Below are positions 37,765 through 49,109 of a DNA stretch of 64,000 nt, one piece after another (position 1 is the stretch's first letter; every line of letters begins with the position of its first letter). The stretch lies in the NCBI GenBank assembly GCA_028622995.1, contig JAJQJQ010000034.1:682001-746000 (forward strand). Direction: 5' to 3'. The DNA is from Panagrolaimus kolymaensis (taxonomy: Eukaryota; Nematoda; Chromadorea; Rhabditida; Panagrolaimidae). Position numbers and translations under genes: made by a program. The notes under the pieces are model-generated. The model had not been told where the DNA came from and ran no database searches. It saw only the letters and a program-made list of their open reading frames with translations.

Positions 37765-39618
37765 ATGAGCGAAGATAATAATAATAAACTTCCAAAAAAT
37801 GATGGAAGCAGCGGCGATGATGGAGGAATATGGATTAAAAGGAAATCCAATTTGCCGCCTCATATCAATACTTTGTGTCAAGCTGATTGCCATCCAAAAC
37901 ATAGTCCAATATTTCGAATAGATTCAGCTCATTTTGGACTTTCACCCAAAAATTCTTGTGCTTCTTTACATTCAACAAATAATATTAATAAAATTGTCGA
38001 TGATGACGAATATGATTTATTTAATTCTCCAACAGTTTTATTTCCATCTATGAGATTGCTATTAGCTGTTTTACTTTGTTGTTGTTATATAACATTATCT
38101 ATAAGTTCATCAAATATTGCTGTAGCTTTAATTTGTATGATTAAATGCCCTTTACATAAGTATGGTGGCGACCTTGAATGGGAATCAGATCAGGTAATTT
38201 CTTTTTTTCTTTCTCATTCATCTTTTTTTTGTGCATTTTTTGCAACAAAAAAAGAGAATTATTACAATTAAAAGATGTATTTATTTTTTTTAGGAAGGCC
38301 TCGTTCTAGCAGCCCAAAATGCTGGGTCATTATTAATGATTATAACGGGTCTTTATGCAGATAAAGTAAATGGAAAAGTTATGGTTTCTATAAGTCTTAT
38401 TTTATGCACCATTGGTAATTTTACTTTGCCATGGTTAGCTGAAAAAAGTTTTTGGTATGCAATAGGTGCTAGAATATCCATCGGCATAGCTGATGCTTGT
38501 ATGACTCCATCGGTTAACTCATTAATTACAAGATGGTTTCCACAATCAGAAAGAGCAGCAGCCATTGGAATTATAACTGGTGGAAGACAAATTGGAACAT
38601 TGTTTATTCTTCCAACCGCCGGATATTTGTGTACCAGAAAAGATATAAATGGTGGATGGCCAACCATTTTTATTTTAAGTGGAATTATTTCTGCTTTGGT
38701 TGTGCTTTTCTGGATTCCCATGGGCGCAGATAAACCTTCAAAACAATATTGCATTTCAAATCGAGAAAGATTATATATTGAAAGTAAAATTGCATGTGAA
38801 AGTATTGGAAAGCGAACAGAAAAAAGAAATGTTCCATGGAGAAATTTACTTACTTCGCTTCCACTTTGGGTTGGAATCTTCTCTCTAATTTGCCATGAAT
38901 ATCCTTTGGTTATTTTACTTCAATTCCTTCCAAATTATATGAGAGACGTCCTTGAATTTACTCCAACTAAAAATGGAGCTTTCTCTGCTTTACCAATAAC
39001 TTTTTTATTTTTATCTAAAATGTTATCAGCAAGTTTATCAAGTTGGTTAACCAAACATTCAACTTATGACAGTACCACAATTTGCAAAGCTTTCAATGCA
39101 GTTGCTTCATTGGGTTTATCAGTGAGTATTTTTGCTGTGCCTTTCTTCGATAAAGATCATGCTGGATGTGCCATTGTTTGTTTATGCTTTGCAATGGGAT
39201 TTGCTGGACTTCATACTCCCGGAGTTCAAACAGCTTTATTACAATTAGCTCCACCATTTTCTGGAATCATTACAGGTACTTTTTTTACTTTAATTATTTT
39301 TTATTTAGTGTTTCAAAATATAATATTTTTTTAGGCATATCATTTTTTATTGTTGCATGGTTTTCAATTTGTAATAAAATTTTAACGAAATGGATCGTTC
39401 AAAATGGTACACGTGAAGAATGGGGTGTAGTATTTTTTGTTTCAAGTGGTGTAGCCTTTTTACCTGTAATCATTTTCTCTCTTTGGGGAAGTAATGAAAG
39501 GCAATGGTGGGCAGCGCCAAGTTCTCGCACAAGTTTACGTACTCTGAGTCGACAACAAAGTCGATCAAGTTTTGGCAGTACATTTACTTCAAAATCAACT
39601 AAATCTTTAACAAAATAA
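37765..39618 (+). CDS. SLC17-type major facilitator transporter
   Basis: Membrane transporter of the SLC17 anion:cation symporter family (sialin, phosphate and vesicular glutamate transporters). Exons 37765-38193, 38294-39275, 39335-39618 give 564 aa with about 12 membrane segments. The cytoplasmic N-terminus is long (about 1-95). TM1 is RLLLAVLLCCCYITLSISSSN. Family motifs follow: GDLEWESDQEGLVLAAQNAGSL, GLYADKVNGK (MFS loop motif), GARISIGIADACMTPSVNSLITRWFPQSERA, and SGIISALVVLFWIPMGADKPSK. The second half has PLVILLQFLPNYMRDVL and a Ser-rich cytoplasmic tail. The substrate cannot be told from the sequence. Converges on the BRPF-like gene. Confidence 0.88.
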
Positions 39619-40335
39619 AAAATATTTTTTATTTTAACAAAAATATTAGGTCTTTATTTTTAATTGTTACGTTTAAGTTTTTGTATGTATATGTATTTAT
39701 GTAGCTGTAAATAGAGAGAAAGTGAGTTATGTACATTTTTTTTAAAAAATATTGTATTGTTAAAGTGATAGATTCCTGACTTAAAGTTAGATTATGATAA
39801 AAATTAATATTATTAAAGACAAAATTTTAAAAAATTGAAATGAATGTTTGAGATCTACATGTAAAATTTTTTTAAAGTAAACTTGCGAGAACAAAAAAGT
39901 TAAAAGTAAAGAAAAAAATTAAAACCCATAAATGAAAGACACCCATTAAAAATATATATTTCATTGGAGATAATAGAAAAGTAAGAAGACGACGAGCACA
40001 GGAAGAGATAAATAATATGATTGATTGATTATAAAACTAAATTAATTATACTAAAAAACCATATTATAAACGCTACAGTAATGACTTTTGTAGAGAAAAA
40101 AATATTTGAGAAACACATGCGTTTTTACATACACAAATTTTCAGTGTAATATTTGTAAGCTGAATTAAAGCTTTGTATTGAAGAAGATTGATTAAAGCTC
40201 AAATTATGGCTATTCTTTTTAACATAATTTTCCACTTCAATAATATTTAAAACTTTTATTTTTGTTTTTGAAATCCATTCACTGAAATTAAATTTTTAAT
40301 TGTTTAATTCTAACACTTTTTTAGACATTCAAAAC
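39619..40335. other. Convergent spacer SLC17/BRPF-like
   Basis: AT-rich 3'-flanking DNA of two convergent genes; no coding signal seen. Confidence 0.5.
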
Positions 40336-43300
40336 TCACGTAATATTTTCATTTAAAAATAATTTAACGCAAATGTATTTTGATTTCTTTGTTGCATTTG
40401 GTAAAGACATAATTTTTTGAAATAAAGTTGAATTGTTTTGTTCATAAATGCGAGGATCGATGATTTTGGCTGCGATTTTTTTACCTTTACTGGAATTCGT
40501 GACAATTACCAAAGCATCGTGATGAAAAGTTGATGAAATTTGTGGAAGATTTAAAACATTTGAATTTTCATCCTCCGTTGTTGTTAACTTATTTTTTATT
40601 TGTTTATGGTTAATTGGGTCAAATTTACCCTTAGGGTTTTTAGGACGACGTGGCGGCGGCGGCCTAATTTGATCATCTGTTATAGCGGAAATAAATTTCT
40701 TTTTTTCACCTTCTTTCTTGATTTTTACTATAAAATTAATTAAATTAATTAGCATTAACTTTTTTTTCGGTTAAACTTTAACCAACCTGGTCTCGAAGGT
40801 TTTTCAACAGGTATTCTTCTTTTCCGTTTTTGGGGACTTTTTTCAAACTGAACCAATTTAGAGATACCATTAAATTTTTTGATTTTGACCTCCAAGTTTT
40901 TGTTTCTTTTTTGAATTTGTTTGTGACTTTCTGACCAAGAAATTACTGGAAAAGGGCATCGGCCATAATAAACTTTTTCAAAAATTTCTGAAATTCTGAA
41001 TCCTAGCATAATTGAAAATCCCGAAGGAGATAGGTCCATTGAAGGTTCATCTTCGCCTCTCTGCGCCCTTCGTTGATAAAGTCTTTTAAGCAAATCCATA
41101 TTTGGAAGTGGTCCAGCTTTCTCCGCTCTAATCAAACTTCGAGCATAATGTGCAGCAATTCGAAGCTTTTCAAGGCAGTCATCTTCCATTGAAATTGCAA
41201 TTTCATTATTATTTTCATTTTGAGTCAAATCATGCATTAAATATTTTAAAAACATCTCCATTTTATTTCCATCAACTTTTATTTCATTAATTAATGTTTG
41301 AAGGGCATAAGAATATTGTCTTGGAAGCATTGAATATGAAACAGCTTCTTCATATCTTTCAACGTATGCTTTTCTGAATCCTTGAAAATGCAACAACAAT
41401 GAATCGAATTTTTGCATCATTTTATGAAAATCTCGATACACTTGTTTTAAAGTTGAATATTCTTTATGAAGGGCTTTTTTAGTAATTATTTTAAGATTTA
41501 ATGGATTCTTTGAGTTTTTATCGAAATTTTCAAACATCTGAAAAATACAATTAATAAATATATATTTTTTTTGGTTCAAAAATATTCAACTAACCTTCAG
41601 AGGATCCAAGATCCATAAGCTACAAATAAAAGCTGTAATTTGAACATGTTCTGGTATAGCGACATAAAATATTAGTCCAATAATATCCCATGGCTAAAAA
41701 ATTTGTGATAATTTTAATAATATTTTTTGAATTCAAACATTGACTTACGCTTATTTCATCGATAGGAGAATAAGGAGAACTTAAATCAAATTCAAACGTT
41801 GGATCCACATATTCCCGAACCAAATCAACCACAACTCTTAGAACGTCTTCCTTTTTACGACAAAATAAAAGTTCCACATTTTTATCAATCACAGGAATGG
41901 AATCCAAAGTAATTTGTTGTTTATGCAAAATCAGTTTCTTATTTGTGTAATCAAGAGATGATGCATCATTATTTGGGTTGTTTAGAGAATTTTCGAAGTA
42001 TGAAATAATATTGTCACTCAAAATAGGAAAATCCGTTGTAAACTTTCCAATAAGATTTAATTCTCCATGCACACTGGGCTTGAGTAAAACTCGATTTTTA
42101 TATGCTAAAAACTCTTTCATTTTGGATTTCTTTAAAAAAATCTTGTTTTACCTTGTTGTTGAGACTTTTGGTGCTCATTTTGAAGATGGCGTATTGGTCT
42201 TGCCAAACGATCCACAAGTGCCTTTAAAATTTTAATTTAAACTAATTTCTAAGAACTTTAGGAGTTTGCATACCTGCACCCGTGGAACCATCGAGCTTCC
42301 ATAATTTCTTAATCTTTTAATTAACCAGTAATTATAAATTAAAAAAATTTCTTCTTGCGTCAGTTTGGTATTGATAAAATTTGGAGATATACTAAAAAAT
42401 TAACTTTGCTTTTTGTTTTGATTTTATTCTTCTTCAAAACTTACAATGCTTTATCGATGGGTCTAACTCGAATATCAATTGGCAATCTTTTGTTCTAAAA
42501 AAACAAATTTTTGCTTTAGAAATATTTCTTTTAATTTATTTTTAGTAACTAACTAATGCTTTTGTAACTCTATCAATGCCCCGTTTAATTTGAGCTTTAT
42601 CCATTTTTGAATGCTTTGAACAGTACACTCTTCGAATGAACTTTCTTCCACCTCTCATAATAATTGCTGTTTCCATTATAACTCCAGCTATTGCAGCGCA
42701 AGTGACATGCATTTTTTGTTCGCAATCATCCTATATAATTTAAATTTACAATTTTATAATTAAATATGTACTTTTTTGTTTATGGAAAAAACTTACTGTT
42801 GCACAACCAACTACAGCACCATAATTTTTTTTACATAAATTACATGTTGATACATTTCGAACCACTTCTTTTATGTCGATGGGTTCTAAGAATGAATTTT
42901 GTGATATTATAACACCATTAATCCAAATAGCACAAAGTTGATGAATTGGTTGATTGGTGGATGAAAACTTCATTGCTCCACCTTCAATGGGGCATAATTT
43001 ACATTTTAATGGCGAGGATGGATTTATTCCACATCGGCGACATTTCCATTTGGATAATGGATAATATGGCAAACCATAACATTCCTTTAAAAATTTATAT
43101 ATAAAAAATGAATTAAGCTTAATTTTATCTTTAATTACCTGATGTACAGCCATATGACATATATAACAAATTACAAGTCGATTATTCCTTGCTTCATCAT
43201 TACCTCCACAAACATCACAAAAGCCATTGACAATAGACGGCTTTGGAGAATTTATTACTGAGGCGCCTGTTTTCCAAAACTAAAAGAATAAAAGGATTAA

Positions 43301-43907
43301 TATTTTTTCAAATTTTTAATAATTTACATTAAAAGCTGCAATTTTTTCAAATCTATCCATTGCCATTTCCAATGCATTTTGAGTTAAAGATTGTCCGCAA
43401 AATTCCAGAATAGTAAGAAAATCCAAATCCTGAAAGAATAACTTTTTTAATATCTAAGCTTTTTAACAATAAAATTTTACATTTTGATCTGCACAATATT
43501 CACCAAGATTAAATTTAAAATCAACATCAAACATCGAAGAATCTCGGACAATTATCTCTTCTTCATATTCTGAATCTTTATGATTCAGAATTTCATCCAA
43601 AATTAAAGATTTTGCTTTCTCCAACTTAAGAATATTTGGAGTTGGTTTTATTGAGCGTGATGTTGACTGAAAATTATTATATAAAAGAAAGGAATAATAA
43701 AATGTCTATAATGCTTCAAAGTGTTAAAAACCTTCTTAAAAGCAGCCTTTAACACCTTTTTCAAAAACTTACTGGACTAAAAGCATTTTGAGTTGTAAAA
43801 GACAAAATTCCGCGGGTTAATATTTTAACGGAAAAGTCTCTCTCAAAATGACTTCCAGCATCGGTTAATCGCTTCCTTGATTTCAAATTACCAGACGATT
43901 TTTCCAT
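40336..43907 (-). CDS. BRPF/LIN-49-type PHD-zinc knuckle-PHD protein, diverged
   Basis: Chromatin reader related to BRPF1/LIN-49, scaffolds of MYST acetyltransferases. Thirteen exons: 43773-43907, 43481-43666, 43328-43429, 43139-43279, 42797-43084, 42554-42730, 42445-42494, 42274-42391, 42152-42221, 41749-42104, 41595-41693, 40787-41537, 40336-40727 (954 aa). An EPL1-like N-terminus (LGEYCADQNDLDFLTIL) precedes the PZP module (about 161-330): PHD1 CDVC...VHQECYGLPYYP, knuckle CKLC...GGAMKF...LCAIW, PHD2 CNLC...CEQKMHVTCAA. NYWLIKRLRNYGSSMVPRVQ matches the BRPF helix after PZP. A bromodomain-like remnant (PLNLKIITKKALHKEYSTLK, about 580-640) lacks the acetyl-lysine Asn. The C-terminus (about 890-954) looks like a shortened PWWP domain. 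A 47-nt intron (42105-42151) is needed for frame. JADE is the main alternative. Confidence 0.82.
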
Positions 43908-44622
43908 TTCACGTTTGTAAAGACATAAGTAAAAAATAAATTAATATTAGTAATAAATTAAGCAGATATAATAAAAAAAGTTAAGCAAAAAACTTTCTTG
44001 GTTGTTGTGTGTATGTTTATAGAAAGTAAAACGATTAAAGCAAGCGCATTTTTTTTGTTATTGGCTTTGCGTGTTAGACACTTGGCGGGAAATGGCATCT
44101 TCACAAAAAATGACTGACTGATGAGTAAATTAGTAAATCTTTCTCTAATAATATTTGCTTTTTTCATTATTATAAAAAATCTTCTTTAATACCCAAATGA
44201 ATTGATAATGACATTTGAAAGCATAGAAGAAGAAGGAAAAAATTGATGACAAGCAGCAAAAAAGAAAAATGCTAACAAAAAACACTAAACGACATGAAAA
44301 TTTTTTTTAACCTTGTCTTATTTTTATTATTCATTTGAATGCTACTGATTTTGCTTGAAATGGTTATCCTTGACTTCAGTAATTCTAATTAAAATCAAAG
44401 TTTTGTGTTAAATAAAAAAAACTTTGGACCAAACATTTTTATGTTTGCAAATTCACTATTTTTTTGCTGAAACTTAATTGAAAGATTTTATTTATTTTTT
44501 GCTTTGAATAGAGAAACATACATTTATTTCGACGTCTTCAATGTTTTCACTAATTAATTAAAATTGAAATTGACAGATTTATTTATCAATAAGCTTTGAA
44601 CAACAACGAACAGCAGCAATGA
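43908..44622. other. Divergent spacer BRPF-like/four-TM gene
   Basis: AT-rich promoter-type region between two divergent starts; no gene supported. The minus-strand frame 43958-44167 has no recognisable features. Confidence 0.5.
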
Positions 44623-45986
44623 ATGCTATTTGCATTTTTTCGAAAAATCCCCAAATTTTTAAATATGCGATTATTTTGGATTATTGGCATCGATGAATTT
44701 GACACTAGCTTCTGCGGGGCCCGATTATCTAATCGTTTTTTATGTGCTTTGTTGGGGGGCTTTCAGCTTCTTGTTGTTATTTGCAGTTTTCTTCAGGTTT
44801 TTAATTTTCAAATTTCAAAGAGTTTTTAAAATTTTGAAGTAAAAAGATATTTGTTTTTTTAGCATATGTGGTCCTTCAAAGAATATCGGCACATCTTCAA
44901 CTGTCATTCCGATATCAATATTACCAGTTCCACAACATGGAGCCAACAATTCTTAGCATATGATATAATTATATTTGATTTTGGTCTAATGAATCGAATT
45001 CTTGGCACTACCGAATGTATTGCAAATTATCTTGATGGTGGATATATGCGTTGTGCGTGGTGCATTCAACAAGCGTCTGCTCTCATTTTATTAATCGTGG
45101 TATTACTTTGTATTCCACGTCCTGTATGGCTTTTATGGCCGGGTAGGTGTATTATTTAAATTTAAAAATAACATTCAAAAACAAACAGAAAAATAAGCAG
45201 GCGTTGTTATTTTTAATTTATATCATTCAAAAAAATTATAGCCCCTTAGGAATTTATTTATGCCGTGTGACATATTAGTAGTAGGTAGTTGTAGACAGAA
45301 GTACGGCAACCATTCTGATGCTTGTTTAAGCAATAAAAATATGTTTAAAATGCGTTGTCGTCGTCGTCGATATAATAATAATAATAAATTATATTAAATA
45401 TAATTTATTATTATGCTTACAAAAATCAAGACGCCCAACTAATTCCGTCACAAAATAGAACACGAACACAAACGATGACACAATTTTCTTTGGCTTTCCT
45501 CCCTCATTCAACTTTATAATTCAATTTTGCTTTCAGAAGTTTTTGAAATCTTTGAGGTTTTTATTATAGTTTCGAGTTAGTACTCCAAAATGAAAATGAC
45601 CTAAGCAACAATAATTATATTTGAGAAAATTTTAAACTCATTATGTTTACTTATAAATTTATGTTTAATTTTAACTTCTTTTGCAGCCTTATTTATGCAA
45701 AGTTCTTACGTTCTTGGAATGGCAATTTTAACAATGGCAACCGCACCAAAGTTAATGGGTAAAATAATAAAATTATATTTGTTTTTTGTTTTATTCTTCA
45801 AATTACCTCATTTTTATTTTAGATGCTTTAAGTGGTCGCGTTGATCAACAACTTGGAATAGCCGTCTTTTCTTACGTCACGGGTGTGAGCTTAAATTGGC
45901 TTTTTACTTTCATCCTTTGGCATTATTATTGGGGAATGGAATTAAAATATTCTCCTCCGCGAATTTCATTACCAGTAGATTTGTAA
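44623..45986 (+). CDS. Four-pass membrane protein of unknown function
   Basis: Exons 44623-44796, 44863-45142, 45687-45758, 45823-45986 splice to 229 aa with matching phases. Hydrophobic segments: FLCALLGGFQLLVVICSFLQ (about 38-58), ALILLIVVLLCIPRPVWLLW (about 125-148), an amphipathic-hydrophobic stretch around YVLGMAILTMATAP (about 160-175), and YVTGVSLNWLFTFILWHYYW (about 190-210). The loop after TM1 carries a cysteine set (CHSDIN, CIANY, CAWC) and an N-glycosylation site NIT, so it is probably luminal or extracellular. I do not recognise the family. The start used gives the longest in-frame exon 1; an earlier overlapping ATG at 44619 runs into a stop. Confidence 0.65.
45378..45414. repeat. 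17-bp AT palindrome in intron 2 of the four-TM gene
   Basis: Positions 45378-45394 and 45398-45414 are exact reverse complements around a 3-nt spacer, within a 544-nt intron that is about ten times the local norm. It may be a simple AT repeat by origin. Confidence 0.7.
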
Positions 45987-46211
45987 AAAAAATTTTTTTG
46001 CAGTACAAAAAAAAATCCGAAGAGTTATTTAATATTCACAAATAATTTATTACCACAAAATGAAAAACAATTTTTTATTTTCATACAGACAGATAAGGTA
46101 TTTTTGTCATTTCTCCTTCTTACATTTACATAATTATTAAATATATATATTTTGCAAGAAAGAAATAAAGACATTATTTTATAAGTTTGGGTATTTTCTT
46201 CCTCCATTTTT

Positions 46212-48056
46212 TTATCCAAGTGATCCACCTGCAGACATTACTTTACAATTCATATATGCTGCAAGCATTTGTTGATATGAATTCCACATTTTTGGCGCTC
46301 TTAGTCGCATGAGGGCTAGAAGACGTATAACGGCTTGTTGATTCATATCAGGTTCTGAAAGAAAGAAAAAAATTAGCTTATTTTCAAACTTTAATTATTT
46401 GAAAAACATTGTTGTGTCATCATTTCTTCTTCTTCGTTTTTTTTGGATGACGGATTAGGCTTAACCATGCTCAACTATTACCAAACCACCACCCTCATGA
46501 GTTGTGCTGTTTTTTATAGCTATTTTTGGGGCTTATTGGTGGTAGTTGCCGATGCGAAACGATGTCATAGGGAATGAGTGAGAAAGAGGGTCTTTGCAAT
46601 ATATATGTATAATCTTTAAATTAGTTAATAACAAAAAACACGTCAAAAATAATTTTGCTTGCTTGTTTTTTTAAAGTTCGTATTTTGTTGCTTCTGCCGC
46701 CGCTTTTTTATTTCCTTTTGCTCCGAAAGAAAAAAAGATTACGATTTTGTCGTTGTAATACATGATAGCAGAAAAAAAAGAAAGAGGAATGGAAATATAT
46801 CACTATGTTTCTCGTCGTCGCACTTTAAAAAAATATTTGACATTTTACTCATTCAAGTGTGCATCAAGCATTGCACGTTGTCGCCCTCATCTTTCTTTAT
46901 TTATTTTTTTGCAATTTATCTAAAGAGAGGCAGACGTAGCAAAAAAAAAAAAAATACGGCATTTATTAAACATTCTGATCCCCCACCATTACACTACAAT
47001 TTTTTTATAGCTCATTGATGATGAAAAGAAAAAAGCATCTGACTCCATTTATACGTAATAAAAAAATGTCCCCGCCGTTCCTTTTTTTTATCTTTTTACT
47101 TATCAAAACAGTTTTATTTTTAAACTAAACATTTTATCCAAAAAAAAGGAAAGGAATCTAAAAAAAGGCTATCAAAAGGTTTACTGTTATGTTTTCAACA
47201 AAAATAAAATCGACGATGTTCCAAATCGGCGTCACTCCAATCTTGCGGAAATATAAAAAAAATTCGTCAGTATGCATAGTAAAAATCCTTATAAGCTTGT
47301 TGCTTGCCTCATATTTTTTTATATTACGCGTCATAAAATAAAATACGGATGAAAAAAGGCTCCACAATTTTTTTATCTTCCAATCTCTCAAAAAAAGAAA
47401 CTACGGAGAAAATTTTTTTTTATTGCTTTTATGGTTCCAATTTTAGATGGCTTTCCCAATAATAAAATAAAAATATTGCCGCGTGTCCTTTAACTAACTG
47501 TAAATACAGCCAGCACAAACATAATTTGCTATTGTCATCATTCTCATCCCAATTCCGGTTATTTCGAAAACCATAAATTTTAAAGTAAAAAAATAAAAAT
47601 AAGAAAGATTTTTTTACAATCTTAAAGCTATCGTATTTTTTATATTTTGTTTAAAATAAAAAAAACTTAATAATTATGATTTACGAATACGTAAAAGAAA
47701 GAAAAAATGCTATCCAACTTAATAATTTTCAAATTTTTTTCCCCGATAAATATGGGTGTATGTTGTAAAACTCTTTTTTTATGAATAAAAACTAAAAACT
47801 TAAATAACAACTTACGTGTATTTTCAATTTTTTTGACTATAGTTTTTAATGGATGTGTACCACATATTTGATCAGTTAAACTTTCGTCATCTGATGTAAC
47901 AACGGGAGGCAATTCATAATCTGTTCCTTCAACATCAGAATTTCTTAAAACATTATTTTCGGGTGATGTAATATCATTTTCTTGTTGCGCTCTAATAATG
48001 ATAAAAAGTTGAAATATTGCAATTAAAATAAAAATAAATCCATATGATGTTGACAT
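46212..48056 (-). CDS. Small secreted protein of unknown function
   Basis: Two exons, 47816-48056 and 46212-46354, give 127 aa if a 1461-nt intron is removed (phase 1 at both ends). The N-terminus is a signal peptide (GFIFILIAIFQLFIIIRA, then QQEN at about residue 24). The mature part is acidic up to ICGTHPLKTIVKKIENT and then basic/helical (QQAVIRLLALMRLRAPKMWN) to MNCKVMSAGGSLG. It has two cysteines only and no dibasic-flanked repeats typical of neuropeptide precursors. I do not recognise the family. The long intron is the weak point, but the donor CAC|GTAAGT and acceptor TTTCTTTCAG are both strong. It ends 225 bp from the convergent four-TM gene. Confidence 0.6.
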
Positions 48057-49109
48057 TATTATTATTTATTGTGGTGGAAGAAGAGGAAGGATAACTGTTA
48101 AAAAAATGATCGGTTAATTAAATTCAAAAAGCAAAGAAAAATCAAAAAGCGATAAAGAAAATCATTAAAAAATGTTATGGGGTAGTTAATTGGTAGTGGA
48201 TGAGGGGATCTGATCAGTTCTCGACAACTGAGTTTTAAAAAAAACATTTAAATGTTAAGCATTATAAAAGCACGCGAAAACACCTCCAAAAAATCTTGCA
48301 CGAGGTTACAAGGATCAAAGAAGAAAAGAAAAAACCACAAAAAAATATAAGGGAATAAAAATAACTTTTTTTGATGGATATTTTATACGTCAAAAAAAAG
48401 AGAGAAAGGTTTATGTCTTTTTTATTTATTTATAAACATTTTTTGATGATGGTCAAATAATTATTTTGGGCCAATAAGGAATGGGTGAAAAAGAAGGGTG
48501 TGACATTTCTTCGTGTTCAAGCTTGGTTTTTTTTTCTTTCTACAATTGAGTTGAGCCTTTTTTTGCATTATATAAAGAAAAATGGCACGCCTCTTTTTTT
48601 CTATATTTTAAAGCATAATTATTATAGGGTTATAAGAAGAAAAGAAAAAAAATAATAAATGGGCAAAAGAAAAGGTAAGAAATAAATATAGGATTTAAAT
48701 ATAAAAATTTAAGGTCAGCTAATTCTTGTAGAAAGAAAGAGAGAAGTAAGTACAGCAACCAAAAAAAAAGACTAAAACTAAAACTTTGACAAAATTACAC
48801 CTCTCGATAAAATTACTTATATCTTTTTTTCTTTTTACAAAAAATAAAAATAAGTAAGACCGGAAAGGACCGATTAAAGTATTAATATTTTTTTCATACC
48901 CCTCAAAATAAATGGATGAGACCATCTAGCTAACTAACTGAACTATCTATTGTTTTTCTCCAGCCAATACAAAAAAATAATAAAAATAAAATAAAATTTG
49001 TAAAATAATAAAAAAACAAAAGATTAAAAAAATATTATTTGTTTATTTTTTTATCTAACGTGCAAAAAAAGAAGATCGTCATTTGGATACTCTATGTTTT
49101 TTTAAAAAC
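48057..49109. other. Intergenic, AT-rich
   Basis: Upstream region of the small secreted protein gene and 3' flank of the receptor gene; no gene seen. The 48719-48925 frame lacks coding character. Confidence 0.5.
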
